A stretch of 64,000 nucleotides of DNA from Scytonematopsis contorta HA4267-MV1 (GTDB lineage: Bacteria > Cyanobacteriota > Cyanobacteriia > Cyanobacteriales > Nostocaceae), in the NCBI GenBank assembly GCA_019359035.1, contig JAHHIC010000054.1, positions 186,001 through 250,000 of the forward strand. The letters run 5' to 3'. Shown piece after piece: positions 1 to 8,845 of the stretch; the stretch's first letter is position 1; each line of letters begins with the position of its first letter. Below the pieces are notes generated by a model. That model made no database searches. It had not been told where the DNA came from and saw nothing but the letters and a program-made list of their open reading frames with translations. The translations under genes were made by a program, and so were the position numbers.

Positions 1-90
1 TCTAAGTAAAAACTTTGCTGTATGAGTATATATCAGGTCTTACTGCATGAATGAGTTTATAAATAAAAAATAATGCACTATTTATACTAC

Positions 91-257
91 AAGCCAGGGA
101 ATAAATTCCCTGTCTGAAAGCTAAAGTCCTCTAAAGAGGACTAATAATAAAATTGTTGGAAGTCTATTAAATTTTGTAAAATATCTATTTTCGCCGTATA
201 ATTCAGTCCTCTTTTAGAGGACTTTAGCTTTGAGACAGGGAATTTATTCCCTGGCTT
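91..257. repeat. Nested inverted repeat (MITE-like cruciform)
   Basis: Two arms of about 52 bases (91-142 and 205-257) are nearly perfect reverse complements, with one substitution and one single-base insertion, around a 62-base AT-rich loop. Each arm holds two smaller palindromes, CAGGGAATAAATTCCCTG and AGTCCTCTAAAGAGGACT, so the element can fold as a multi-branched cruciform. No transposase is encoded inside. This looks like a non-autonomous element or the hairpin end of an IS200/IS605-type element; that assignment is inference. Confidence 0.75.
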
Positions 258-517
258 ATGGTACGAATTAATCTTAATATTGTATTTATAAACACCCTCT
301 AAGTCCAATCGAAGATGATGCAACTTCGGTTAGTTCGTCTAAATTTTAAGTTTCCATACAAAATATTTTTTAATTGAAATAATCGGAAAAATATAAATTA
401 GATATCTATGCAACTAAATCAAATTTTAGGAATAATAGAAACAATTTTTACCTGTTTAGAGTCAAAGATTACAGCTAACTAAATTTAATTATTAATAACT
501 TGTGTAATTTTTATCTT

Positions 518-1189
518 ATGGATAGAATGTATATTAAATTACTGTATGTATTTATATTCTCTTTAGTCTTTTTAATTACGGCTTGCAAACAACAGAATTT
601 GAGATTAGTTGGACAACCATCTAATCCAAATAACACAAGCTCAGTTCCATCATCTGTTAAAATTAATTCCCCAACAATTAAACAAGTTATTCAAGCTGGA
701 TTGGAACAAACAAAATATACCCGCTTTTACGACCCTGCATATGTGAAAATAAAATATCCCGGTGGAGATGTACCTATAGAAACTGGAGTTTGTACTGATG
801 TTGTAATCAGAGCTTTTCGTAAAGTTGGTATCGATTTACAAAAAGAAGTTCACGAAGATATACTGCATAATTTTAAGGTTTATCCAAAAAACTGGGGTTT
901 ACAAAGACCAGATACAAACATTGACCATCGACGTGTGCCTAATTTGATGGTTTATTTTCAACGTCAGGGTAAAGCAGTTCCAGTTACAAATAATAGAGAA
1001 AAATATTTACCTGGTGATATAGTCACTTGGGATTTAGGTCCGGGACAACAACATATTGGTATTATCAGTAATAATCTATCTGCTAATAGCCAAAATCCTT
1101 TAGTTATACATAATATCGGCTCTGGAACTAAGGAAGAAGATATTTTATTTAATTGGAAAATTATTGGTCACTATCGCTATTTTAATTAA
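518..1189 (+). CDS. DUF1287 family lipoprotein
   Basis: The protein has 223 residues from the ATG at 518; a TTG at 500 and an ATG at 527 are also in frame and no strong ribosome binding site decides between them. A hydrophobic N-terminus ends in a lipobox (ITAC, Cys23), which predicts a lipid-anchored envelope protein. The remainder matches the DUF1287 (YijF-like) family: a conserved GVCTD segment followed later by PGDIV, HIGIIS and VIHNIG. This layout resembles NlpC/P60-type Cys/His folds, so a cell-wall amidase or peptidase role is possible but unproven. The gene faces the next gene tail to tail across a G/C-rich hairpin. Confidence 0.8.
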   Translation: MDRMYIKLLYVFIFSLVFLITACKQQNLRLVGQPSNPNNTSSVPSSVKINSPTIKQVIQAGLEQTKYTRFYDPAYVKIKYPGGDVPIETGVCTDVVIRAFRKVGIDLQKEVHEDILHNFKVYPKNWGLQRPDTNIDHRRVPNLMVYFQRQGKAVPVTNNREKYLPGDIVTWDLGPGQQHIGIISNNLSANSQNPLVIHNIGSGTKEEDILFNWKIIGHYRYFN

Positions 1190-1235
1190 TTGCTTACCTT
1201 ATACCGTTAATACAAATAAAATATTATCTCTTATT

Positions 1236-1270
1236 CCCCCCTTCCCTACCAGTAAAGGGAGGTAGGGGGG
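1236..1270. terminator. Putative bidirectional terminator hairpin
   Basis: CCCTACC (1244-1250) pairs with GGTAGGG (1261-1267), and flanking C and G runs lengthen the stem. It lies between two convergent genes, so it could terminate both. Confidence 0.5.
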
Positions 1271-1282
1271 TTCGCTCTATTT

Positions 1283-1666
1283 CTAACTAGCTCTGAGTAA
1301 ACGATTCAAAATTACTTTACCGTTAGCAGAAATTACTTGTACGCGAATAAAATCAGGGTCGCTAGGTCTCCAAGTAACTTGATATTTAATTCTATCATTA
1401 CGCCAAGTATATACTTGACGTTGTTTATTTCCTGATGTGGTAGCACCAACTAATACAATGGAAGAATCCTTTCTTATATTTCTTCCTTCATAGTAAAACG
1501 CATTATTACGAAAATATAAATTGACTTGCCATTCTGAATCTACAAACTCCCCACTAGGATAATCAAATCGACTATTAGCTATGGCTTTGTTACTTACAGC
1601 AATGTCTGTAATTGCTGGTGCAGAAAGTCCTAATATTGTAGCTAGAGTAAGGGCTTTTAAATTCAT
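1283..1666 (-). CDS. Small secreted protein, function unknown
   Basis: The 127-residue product begins with a probable Sec signal peptide (MNLKALTLATILGLSAPA, with likely cleavage after an AIA-type site near residue 30). The mature part is about 95 residues, rich in aromatic and charged residues (YTWRNDRIKYQVTWRPSDPD), and probably forms a small beta-rich domain. I do not recognise a named family; similar short exported proteins are common in filamentous cyanobacteria. It is transcribed away from rnc's 3' end and appears monocistronic. Confidence 0.65.
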   Translation of the reverse strand: MNLKALTLATILGLSAPAITDIAVSNKAIANSRFDYPSGEFVDSEWQVNLYFRNNAFYYEGRNIRKDSSIVLVGATTSGNKQRQVYTWRNDRIKYQVTWRPSDPDFIRVQVISANGKVILNRLLRAS

Positions 1667-1846
1667 GAATTTACCTTTTACAAACTTTAATGGAGATAAT
1701 CTTATAAAGTTTATAATAAGTAAAAAAAATGTTTAGTAGCCTGAGAAATAACACTTAAAAAAGCTAAAAAATCTCTCAGGAAACATTTGAGTAAAAATAA
1801 GGATAAGTATTTATTAATTTCACTAAAACTTAATATGAAGAAAAAA

Positions 1847-2566
1847 TTACAATAAACCCTTCTCCTTTAACTTAGCCAAAGCATTCTCCGCAGCAGCCTT
1901 TTCCGCATCTCTTCTTCTGCGTCCCCGTCCCTGTCCGTACTCCTCATCCCCGACAAATACTGTTGCGATAAATTCTGGAGCATGAGATGTACCCCCTTCT
2001 TGGACAGCAATATATTTTGGGGGAGTGGTAGTAATATTACGTTGTACCCATTCTTGAAAGCGATTTTTTGCGTCTACGTTCGCACGCACTATTACAGTAT
2101 TTTCCGGGACAGAACTAAAGAATGGCTCCACAACAGCACGAACCGCTTCCAAATCTCCATTTTTGTCCAGATAATAAGCTCCGATTACAGCCTCAAAGGT
2201 ACTGCTCAGCAAGTTAGCATTATTACGTCCCCCATCCAGGATTGCTCCTTTACCAAGTAGCATCAGGTCGCTTAAACCAACTTCCATCCCGAATTTTCCC
2301 AATTGTTGTTCGTCAACCAATGCCGAACGTCTACGAGTTAGTTCATCTTCTCCCACACCTGGGTAACGACGAAAGAGATATTCACCGCTCAAAAAGGTGA
2401 GCAAAGCGTCTCCAAGAAATTCTAAACGTTCGTTATGTTCCCCTGCTTGAGGGTTTTCATGGATATAAGAACGGTGAGTTAGCGCACAGCGTAGAAGGTT
2501 TTCGTTTTTAAATTGCAAAACTTGCTGCTCTTTGAGATTTCCTGTTTTTGCTGAATAAAATTGCAT
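1847..2566 (-). CDS. rnc: Ribonuclease III
   Basis: This is a 239-residue RNase III, an endonuclease for double-stranded RNA that acts in rRNA processing and mRNA turnover. The catalytic domain spans about residues 10-150 with the signature HNERLEFLGDALL (44-56), giving metal ligands E49 and D53, and a second motif STFEAVIGAYYLD with E125. A double-stranded RNA-binding domain follows (about 165-237, with the basic GQGRGRRRRDAEKAAAENAL helix). The length is normal. One oddity is that the aspartate normally three residues before E125 (D107 in Aquifex, D114 in E. coli) is serine here (S122). The start is an ATG. The gene is divergent from chlD. Confidence 0.93.
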   Translation of the reverse strand: MQFYSAKTGNLKEQQVLQFKNENLLRCALTHRSYIHENPQAGEHNERLEFLGDALLTFLSGEYLFRRYPGVGEDELTRRRSALVDEQQLGKFGMEVGLSDLMLLGKGAILDGGRNNANLLSSTFEAVIGAYYLDKNGDLEAVRAVVEPFFSSVPENTVIVRANVDAKNRFQEWVQRNITTTPPKYIAVQEGGTSHAPEFIATVFVGDEEYGQGRGRRRRDAEKAAAENALAKLKEKGLL

Positions 2567-2735
2567 GTTCTTTTTTACTCATCCTCTACACCGATTCTTG
2601 ATATCCAATAGGTGTGTTGTAATTTTTATTTTCAGTGATGGCAGCATTAAAAAAATAGCATAATATTCTTTGGTGTTCTAGAGGTAACCATAAATTGCTA
2701 TGCTAGAAACCTAGAATAAAATTCTATAAATAAAG

Positions 2736-4805
2736 ATGCCTGCTACTATCACTCCTACTATTACAACTTTTCCCCTTAGCGCTGTTGTTGGTCAAGAGGC
2801 TATCAAAATCGCTTTACTTTTAACCGCAGTTGACCCAGCTTTGGGGGGAGTCGCTATCGCAGGTCGTCGAGGTACGGCAAAATCAGTAATGGCTCGTGCT
2901 ATTCACGCTTTGCTACCACCAATTGAAGTGGTTAAGGGTTCCATAAGTAATGCTGACCCCAATAGAAAAGATGAATGGGAGGATTCTTTACAAAACCCTA
3001 TTGCTAACGGAGAAACCAAAGCAGAAGTAGAAACAGAAATACTTGAAACTGAAATACTTGAAACTGAAATAATACCTCCGACCTTTGTACAAATTCCTTT
3101 GGGAGTTACCGAAGACCGACTTTTAGGTTCCGTGGATGTGGAAGAGTCCGTTAAGCAGGGAGATACAGTATTTCAACCTGGTTTACTTGCTACAGCACAC
3201 CGAGGCGTTTTATATATTGATGAAATTAATTTATTAGATGACCAAATTAGTAACCAGCTTTTAACTGTATTGTCGGAAGGTCGAAATCAAATCGAGCGTG
3301 AAGGCATTAGTTTTGCTCACCCCTGCAAACCCTTATTTATCGCTACTTACAACCCCGAAGAAGGCACGTTACGAGAACATTTGCTCGATAGAATTGCAAT
3401 TTCTCTCTCCGCTGATGGCGTAATCGGTTTAGACGAGCGAGTACAAGCAGTGGAAAATGCGATCGCCTTTTCTAGTTCCCCAACAAAATTCCTAGAAAAC
3501 TACACAGAAGACATCGACGCTATCAAAACTCAGATAATTTTAGCGCGGGAATGGCTAAAAGATGTCACCATCACCCACGAACAAATTGCTTACCTAGTGG
3601 AAGAAGCAATTCGTGGGGGAGTTCAGGGACATCGTGCGGAATTATTTGCTGTACGAGTAGCCAAAGCATCCGCAGCATTAGACGGACGCAACAAAGTTAC
3701 TGCTGAAGATTTGCGACGTGCTGTTGAATTAGTAATTGTACCGCGAACCACCATAGTCCAAACACCACCACCCGACCAACCACCTCCACCCCCACCCCCA
3801 CCACAAAATCAAGACGAACCAGAAGATAATTCCGAGCAAGAAGAAGAAAACGAAGACGAGCAAGAGGAAGAACAGGAAGAAGAACAACAGGAACAAGAAC
3901 CACCTGGTATCCCTGAAGAATTTATTTTTGACCCAGAGGGAGTAATTCTTGACGATAGTGTGCTTTATTTTGCCCAAATGGCAACACGACAAGGCAAATC
4001 TGGTAGTCGTAGTGTAATCTTCTCCGATGACCGAGGACGTTACGTCAAGCCAATGATACCGAAAGGTAAAGTACGACGCATCGCGGTTGATGCCACCCTT
4101 CGCGCTGCTGCACCGTATCAAAAAGCACGACGGGCAAGACACCCAGGTAAAAATGTTGTAGTCGAACAAGGAGATATTCGTTCCAAACGTTTAGTCAGAA
4201 AAGCTGGAGCCTTAGTAATTTTTGTTGTTGATGCATCGGGTTCAATGGCACTTAACCGAATGCAATCAGCAAAAGGTGCGGTAATGCAATTATTAACCGA
4301 AGCTTATCAAAACCGCGACCAAATAGCTTTAATCCCCTTCCGAGGAGAGCAAGCAGAAGTATTATTACCTCCGACACGTTCCATATCTTTGGCACGTAAC
4401 CGTTTAGAAAGATTACCTTGTGGAGGTGGTTCTCCCTTAGCACATGGCTTAACTCAAGCTGTGCGGGTGGGAATGAACGCTAAAATGAGCGGTGATGTAG
4501 GACAAGTGGTAATTGTTGCTATAACCGACGGACGTGGAAATATTCCCTTAGCGCGTTCCTTGGGTGAACCACAAGAACCAGGAGAAAAGCCCGATATTAA
4601 AGGTGAGTTGTTACAAATTGCTTCCAGAGTAAGAGCTTTGGGAATGCAATTATTAGTAATTGACACCGAGAGTAAATTTGTGTCTACCGGCTTCGCTAAA
4701 GAATTGGCACAAACTTCAGGGGGGAAATATTATCATTTACCTAAAGCTACTGATAAAGCAATTGCTGCAATGACTAAGGGAGCGATTGCTGATATGAGGA
4801 AATGA
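2736..4805 (+). CDS. chlD: Magnesium chelatase ATPase subunit D
   Basis: ChlD (689 residues) works with ChlI and ChlH to insert Mg2+ into protoporphyrin IX, the first committed step of chlorophyll synthesis. The N-terminal AAA+ domain (about 10-340) has a P-loop-like GRRGTAKS and the ChlI/D motif [11 protein letters not shown]. It is followed by a polyproline stretch (about 345-360), a Glu-rich acidic linker (to about 390) and a C-terminal von Willebrand A domain with the MIDAS motif DASGSM. A small internal tandem duplication encodes ETEIL repeats at about 97-112. The length is typical for cyanobacterial ChlD. The gene appears to stand alone and ends at a strong hairpin. Confidence 0.96.
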   Translation: MPATITPTITTFPLSAVVGQEAIKIALLLTAVDPALGGVAIAGRRGTAKSVMARAIHALLPPIEVVKGSISNADPNRKDEWEDSLQNPIANGETKAEVETEILETEILETEIIPPTFVQIPLGVTEDRLLGSVDVEESVKQGDTVFQPGLLATAHRGVLYIDEINLLDDQISNQLLTVLSEGRNQIEREGISFAHPCKPLFIATYNPEEGTLREHLLDRIAISLSADGVIGLDERVQAVENAIAFSSSPTKFLENYTEDIDAIKTQIILAREWLKDVTITHEQIAYLVEEAIRGGVQGHRAELFAVRVAKASAALDGRNKVTAEDLRRAVELVIVPRTTIVQTPPPDQPPPPPPPPQNQDEPEDNSEQEEENEDEQEEEQEEEQQEQEPPGIPEEFIFDPEGVILDDSVLYFAQMATRQGKSGSRSVIFSDDRGRYVKPMIPKGKVRRIAVDATLRAAAPYQKARRARHPGKNVVVEQGDIRSKRLVRKAGALVIFVVDASGSMALNRMQSAKGAVMQLLTEAYQNRDQIALIPFRGEQAEVLLPPTRSISLARNRLERLPCGGGSPLAHGLTQAVRVGMNAKMSGDVGQVVIVAITDGRGNIPLARSLGEPQEPGEKPDIKGELLQIASRVRALGMQLLVIDTESKFVSTGFAKELAQTSGGKYYHLPKATDKAIAAMTKGAIADMRK

Positions 4806-4819
4806 CCTAACCACCCTAC

Positions 4820-4845
4820 CTCCCTTCCCTAGGAGGGAAGGGGGG
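4820..4845 (+). terminator. Terminator-like hairpin after chlD
   Basis: CCCTTCCCT (4822-4830) pairs perfectly with AGGGAAGGG (4834-4842) across a 3-base loop, extended by further C-G pairs. It lies 15 bases after the chlD stop. There is no clear T tract. Confidence 0.55.
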
Positions 4846-4870
4846 AAATATATTACTTAATTTTAAAACT

Positions 4871-4898
4871 CTTGTGGGGTGGGCATCCTTGCCCGCCC
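4871..4898 (+). repeat. Dispersed REP-like repeat, copy 1
   Basis: A 28-base unit reads CTTGTGGGGTGGGC, then ATCCTTGCCCGCCC. Its core GGGTGGGCA / TGCCCGCCC is a near-perfect hairpin with a 4-base loop. Six copies occur in the window, all between genes: 4871, 12761 (minus), 13185, 28218, 57432 (minus) and 59807. Confidence 0.85.
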
Positions 4899-4902
4899 AA
4901 TT

Positions 4903-5058
4903 GTACTGACCTCACTTAAAATCTGCTGTATTTATCTTTCGTACTGACCTCACTTAAAATCTGCTGTATTTATCTTTCTTGTACTGACCTCACTTAAAAT
5001 CTGCTGTATTTATCTTTCTTGTACTGACCTCACTTAAAATCTGCTGTATTTATCTTTC
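4903..5058 (+). repeat. Tandem repeat, four copies of 38-40 bp
   Basis: Four virtually identical units start at 4903, 4941, 4981 and 5021. Each reads GTACTGACCTCACTTAAAAT, then CTGCTGTATTTATCTTTC, and the two middle units end with an extra TT. There is no spacer diversity, so this is not a CRISPR array. The AACTTAAAATCTGCTGTA core recurs singly beside other REP copies near 59840 and, reversed, near 57405. Confidence 0.92.
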
Positions 5059-5088
5059 GCACAAAATCCGAAATTTTATTTGCATAAT

Positions 5089-5700
5089 TTATTGAGCAAT
5101 AATACCTGTAAGAATTTTCATAAGCGTTAATAAATCTTCTGGAACTTGATAGCGTTTTTGGTCTTGAGTTACTTTACGATTTGCGCGATTATAAATTCCG
5201 AAACGCCAGTCCTCACCAGTTGTAACAACTCCATATAAAAGCTCAGATGTGGATGTAGTCCATTCATCAAGCGCGATTAATTCCACAGCAAGTTGAGTAA
5301 ATCCTCTAACTAAATCTGATTGTTTTGCTTCGATGACTAATAAATTCTGAGGTGCTGCAATATAGTAATCGAGAGTTCCTTTAAGATAATCATTAACTGC
5401 TATAGAATATTCTATATTAAGCCGTCGATTAGTTAAATCACAGACCTCGAATAAAATTGGGCCGATTAAAGCTTCACGTCTAGCAGTTTCATTGACTAAA
5501 TCTATATGAGATAAATTGCGTCGAAGCTGTTGCTGTAAAAACTGTAAGTCTAAAGTTTCTAAAGATTCAGGAAGTGTTAAATTTTTCCTTTCAACAGTAC
5601 AATCTAATTCGGCTAAAATATCATCAATAGTAAAAGGCAATTCAAAATATCGGCTGAAAGTATAAGACTCACCAGCTTTCAATATGCGACGAGAAGTCAT
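5089..5700 (-). CDS. PD-(D/E)XK nuclease-like hypothetical protein
   Basis: The ATG at 5700 is preferred to the in-frame TTG at 5709, giving 203 residues. The motif GTLDYYI followed by LLVIEAKQ fits the D...ExK active site of the PD-(D/E)XK nuclease fold (Asp near 115, Glu and Lys near 127-129). The N-terminal 80 residues are probably helical (LQFLQQQLRRNLSHIDL). Related cyanobacterial proteins are unassigned; restriction-like or repair roles are possible but not shown. The gene is single and convergent with chlD. Its 3' end lies 30 bases from the tandem repeat block. Confidence 0.6.
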   Translation of the reverse strand: MTSRRILKAGESYTFSRYFELPFTIDDILAELDCTVERKNLTLPESLETLDLQFLQQQLRRNLSHIDLVNETARREALIGPILFEVCDLTNRRLNIEYSIAVNDYLKGTLDYYIAAPQNLLVIEAKQSDLVRGFTQLAVELIALDEWTTSTSELLYGVVTTGEDWRFGIYNRANRKVTQDQKRYQVPEDLLTLMKILTGIIAQ

Positions 5701-5933
5701 AAGAAACAATTGCCAACTTTAATAACTTTAATCTAGTTTAAGCTAAAAATTTTCTCCTCTCTATCATCTTGTTCCTAAGGAGTATCCTAATTTTGCATAA
5801 TGAAACCTCACCTTACTGAAGATAGGTTACATGTAACGTCTCTCGATGCGTGTATTGATTTGCTGAGATGCAAAAAATACATCTAACAAAATAAAACCCA
5901 AATTTAAGTATCAAAAGTTACGGCGTGGAGATG

Positions 5934-5974
5934 ATACCAACCATTATGTTAAATCTACTTAACTAAGTTGGTAT
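5934..5974 (+). promoter_or_regulatory. Dyad in the leader of the Crp-family gene
   Basis: ATACCAAC (5934-5941) is perfectly complementary to GTTGGTAT (5967-5974), and a nested GTTAA...TTAAC pair (5948-5963) sits inside. The structure ends 7 bases before the ATG, so it could be an autoregulatory operator or a hairpin that occludes the start. Confidence 0.5.
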
Positions 5975-5981
5975 TAATTTC

Positions 5982-6566
5982 ATGAGTAAAGCCATCAACC
6001 AAACAGTAATATCTAATTCCACCCCACCAAAACCACGCTTCTTTCAACGTCGCGAAATCATCCCACAGCAAGATTCAGTACTGTGGAAAATAGATAGAGG
6101 AACTGTTCGTGCTGTTACATGGGACGAGAATGGCAAATGTGTGACCTTAGGTTACTGGGGAGTAGGCGATATTATTGGCTATCCTTTATCAAAAGTTGAA
6201 CCATATCATCTAGAGTGCCTTTCGTATGTAGAAGCAGTAGTTGTTCCTTTAGAAGCATTAACCCAGAATCTAGATATTCTGCTATCACATATTCAGCAGT
6301 TAGAAGAAATCACGAGTATCGTCAATTGCAATCGCATACCCATTCGTATCTGGCAATTTTTAATCTGGTTAAGCAAAAAATTTGGTCGGGAACTAGAACA
6401 GGGTAAACTGATTGAGTTACCTATTACCCATCAAGAAATCGCAGATGTACTGAACACAACCCGTGTCAGTGTGACAAGAGTATTACAACAGCTTGAGGCT
6501 GAAGGAAAGCTGCAACGACATAAACGTCAATTGATTTTGATGTCACACTTTGAAATAAAAACTTAA
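5982..6566 (+). CDS. Crp/Fnr family transcriptional regulator
   Basis: The 194-residue protein has an N-terminal cyclic-nucleotide-binding-type beta-roll (about 20-105, with WKIDRGTVRAVTW and LGYWGVGDIIGYPL) and a C-terminal winged helix-turn-helix (about 140-185) with the recognition region THQEIADVLNTTRVSVTRVL. The PGE(L/I)...RS cAMP-pocket signature is not evident, so the ligand is unknown. It is shorter and more divergent than NtcA, the global nitrogen regulator, so I do not call it ntcA. Its leader contains a perfect dyad. The target genes are unknown. It is convergent with the following response-regulator gene. Confidence 0.88.
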   Translation: MSKAINQTVISNSTPPKPRFFQRREIIPQQDSVLWKIDRGTVRAVTWDENGKCVTLGYWGVGDIIGYPLSKVEPYHLECLSYVEAVVVPLEALTQNLDILLSHIQQLEEITSIVNCNRIPIRIWQFLIWLSKKFGRELEQGKLIELPITHQEIADVLNTTRVSVTRVLQQLEAEGKLQRHKRQLILMSHFEIKT

Positions 6567-6612
6567 ACAAGTTACACAATACAGTGAAGCTTATTTTATT
6601 TTTCGATAATCA

Positions 6613-7299
6613 TTATTCGTTCCCAATCAAATCGCTTTTAATCAACTGTTTTTGCAAAGCAATAGTAACTGCAGCTTGACGGTCGCTCACTTCTAACTTT
6701 TGTAAAATAGCATGAACATGCACCCTAACTGTTCCGGTAGTAATGTAAAGAACCTCAGCAATTTGCTGGTTAGTTTTTCCTGCTGCTAGCAATGACAAAA
6801 TTTCCTGTTCCCTTTGGGTGAGAGGGTTAAAGGATTTTGCTTTATTTTCTGACTCGGACTGTGATGGATGAGACTTAAAAGAAGAACGAATTTCTTGTGT
6901 AGCTGTTTCATCCCACCAAGATGCTCCTGCTGCGACAGAACGTAGTGCTAATACTAATTTATCTGCGGAAATTCCTTTAAGACAGTAACCTTGAGCACCT
7001 ACCTCAATCAACCTAGAAATCAGGGATTTCTGGGAATGTGAAGTGAGAATTAATACTGGAATATTGGGATGCTGTTCTTTTATAAGACGACATGCTTCGA
7101 TTCCCCCAATTCCCGGTAATCCCACATCTAGCAGTACCACATCAACAAGATGCTGATTAATTAACTCAATGGCTGTTTCTCCATCCTCAGCTTCGGCAAT
7201 AATCTCCAGCCCTTTGTCTTGTTGTAATCGTACAAGTAAACCCAGGCGAAAAAGTTCATCATCTTCAACTAAGAGAATTTTGATAGGATTGGAACACAT
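6613..7299 (-). CDS. NarL/FixJ-type response regulator
   Basis: The ATG at 7299, one base after the upstream kinase stop, gives 228 residues and removes an implausible N-terminal extension that overlaps the kinase gene. The receiver domain (about 5-120) carries LLVEDDE, the phospho-acceptor in VVLLDVGLPG and the conserved Lys in GYCLKG. A Ser-rich linker leads to a LuxR-type helix-turn-helix (about 160-222; LTQREQEILSLLAAGKTNQQIAE). It is co-transcribed with the sensor kinase upstream. Because the pair is divergent from kdpA, kdp control is plausible but unproven; canonical KdpE is an OmpR-type regulator, unlike this one. Confidence 0.9.
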   Translation of the reverse strand: MCSNPIKILLVEDDELFRLGLLVRLQQDKGLEIIAEAEDGETAIELINQHLVDVVLLDVGLPGIGGIEACRLIKEQHPNIPVLILTSHSQKSLISRLIEVGAQGYCLKGISADKLVLALRSVAAGASWWDETATQEIRSSFKSHPSQSESENKAKSFNPLTQREQEILSLLAAGKTNQQIAEVLYITTGTVRVHVHAILQKLEVSDRQAAVTIALQKQLIKSDLIGNE

Positions 7300-7300
7300 T

Positions 7301-8404
7301 TCACGTAGTAGCAGAGGACTTAAATGGTAGAACAGGCAGTTTAAAACTGAAAATAGCACCAGTCGGAACTTTGTTCTCTGCCCAGATTATACCGCCATGC
7401 GCTTCGATAATTTGGCGAGATAAATAAAGCCCCAGTCCAGAACCTTTTGCTTGTCTGTCGCTATGTCCTTGGTAAAACCGTTGGAATAAATAGGGGAAGT
7501 GTTCTGGTAAAATACCTGCGCCCGCATCTACAATCTTCACGACTTGATAAGAAGCCTGAGGTTCCAATACGACCTCAACACAATCGCCTCGGCGAGAATG
7601 ATTGATAGCATTTGCCAGAAGGTTAGTAACTACTCGTTGCAATTGCAGCGCATCCCCGTTTACCCAAAGGGACTGCCTAAAATCAGAGCCACCGTAATTA
7701 AATGATATATGAACGCGACGACTGGCTGCTAATTGGGTCAGAGTACTCGCAACTTCTTCTGCTAATACAGCTAAATTCACAGGAGCTAAGCTCAGCTTTA
7801 AACCTTCTGTATCATTTCTATAAACATCTAATAAGGTTTCTAGGAGTTGCAGGGAAGTTTCGTGACTGCGTGTCATCGTTGCCAAGACTTGTTGTTGCGC
7901 TGGTAAAACAGCACCAAATTGTTCTTGCTGAAATGCTTTAAGAGCTTCAATTGCTCCCAGCATAGGCGTTTTCAAATCGTGGGTCAACGTAGAAGCAAAA
8001 TCTTCCCGTAATCTGGCCAATTTGTCCTGTGATTCTAGCTTTGTTCTAGTCAAAGCAATAGCTTCTTGGGAGCGTCGTAAACGTTGACTCAAAAATCCTG
8101 TCACAATCAACGCGACCGAAGCAATTAATCTACTGGCAACTGTGGAAGCTCTAATAAATGCACTCCCTGGAACCCAAGCATTTAACATAGTTAAGCAAAC
8201 AGCCGCAATGGTTGCTTGCAAAGTTGCTACTTCCCCAAACCAGGAGTTTACCAGCAATATCGCTCCACTATAGAGATACCCAAATACATAATCGTTGGGA
8301 GTGGAATACTCCAAAATACCCAGCACGAGAAATACTCCCAAAATTAGCAACGATTTGCCAAAATGCGAACTTTTAGAGAGAAATTTAGCCTTTATATATG
8401 TCAT
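7301..8404 (-). CDS. Membrane sensor histidine kinase
   Basis: The ATG at 8404 gives 367 residues; a GTG four codons upstream is also open. Three or four hydrophobic segments (about residues 20-110) resemble the membrane part of KdpD-type kinases (DUF4118-like). A coiled linker leads to a HisKA dimerisation domain with the phospho-histidine in STLTHDLKTPMLG (about 145-160) and an HATPase domain with N, G1 and G2 boxes (NLLANAINHS, DAGAGI, GSGLGLYLSRQII). The N-terminal cytoplasmic sensing domains of full KdpD are absent. The gene overlaps transcriptionally with its response regulator (1-base gap). An HisKA kinase paired with a NarL-type regulator is an unusual combination. Confidence 0.9.
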   Translation of the reverse strand: MTYIKAKFLSKSSHFGKSLLILGVFLVLGILEYSTPNDYVFGYLYSGAILLVNSWFGEVATLQATIAAVCLTMLNAWVPGSAFIRASTVASRLIASVALIVTGFLSQRLRRSQEAIALTRTKLESQDKLARLREDFASTLTHDLKTPMLGAIEALKAFQQEQFGAVLPAQQQVLATMTRSHETSLQLLETLLDVYRNDTEGLKLSLAPVNLAVLAEEVASTLTQLAASRRVHISFNYGGSDFRQSLWVNGDALQLQRVVTNLLANAINHSRRGDCVEVVLEPQASYQVVKIVDAGAGILPEHFPYLFQRFYQGHSDRQAKGSGLGLYLSRQIIEAHGGIIWAENKVPTGAIFSFKLPVLPFKSSATT

Positions 8405-8845
8405 GCACAAAACCACTGTGTATGTATGATGTCGTGACGCGATTGGGAAAATCCTATTTTATTATTTTATTACTAACAAATTTAGATATTCTAATATTAG
8501 CTAATAGACTAAATTAAATTTAGTGTTTATATCAAATTATATACGAAATTCACTGCGTTTAGATATGATTTAAACAATCTAAACCGTGATATATATCTAA
8601 AAATAAACATTATTTATATCCACTTATCCCTTGTTTTCATACTCAAAGCAATCAATCATATAAATAAGACAACAAAAGAGATAAATAAAAAAACTCTCTT
8701 TCTACGGGAATATGCTGTTATGCCATTAGGCTTAGTTAGTGTAAAAATTCAGATAAAATTTCCTAAAAAAATACCAAGTTTAGCACTCCTTTAATGAGTG
8801 TTTGCTAAATAATTTAACTTATCCTATCAGGAGTTTGTTTAATTC
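8405..8845. promoter_or_regulatory. Divergent intergenic region upstream of kdpA
   Basis: This 441-base AT-rich region separates the kinase gene from kdpA and must contain both promoters. The clearest structure is a hairpin at 8780-8808, TTAGCACTC...GAGTG...GCTAA. The kdpA start is preceded by CAGGAG (8829-8834). I see no riboswitch consensus that I could defend. Confidence 0.5.

Noticed and set aside
4903-5058. CRISPR array
   Set aside because: Units are contiguous and identical with no spacers, and no cas genes are nearby.
7301-8404. Naming the kinase kdpD and the regulator kdpE
   Set aside because: KdpD sensor domains are absent and the regulator is of the NarL type, so only positional evidence remains.
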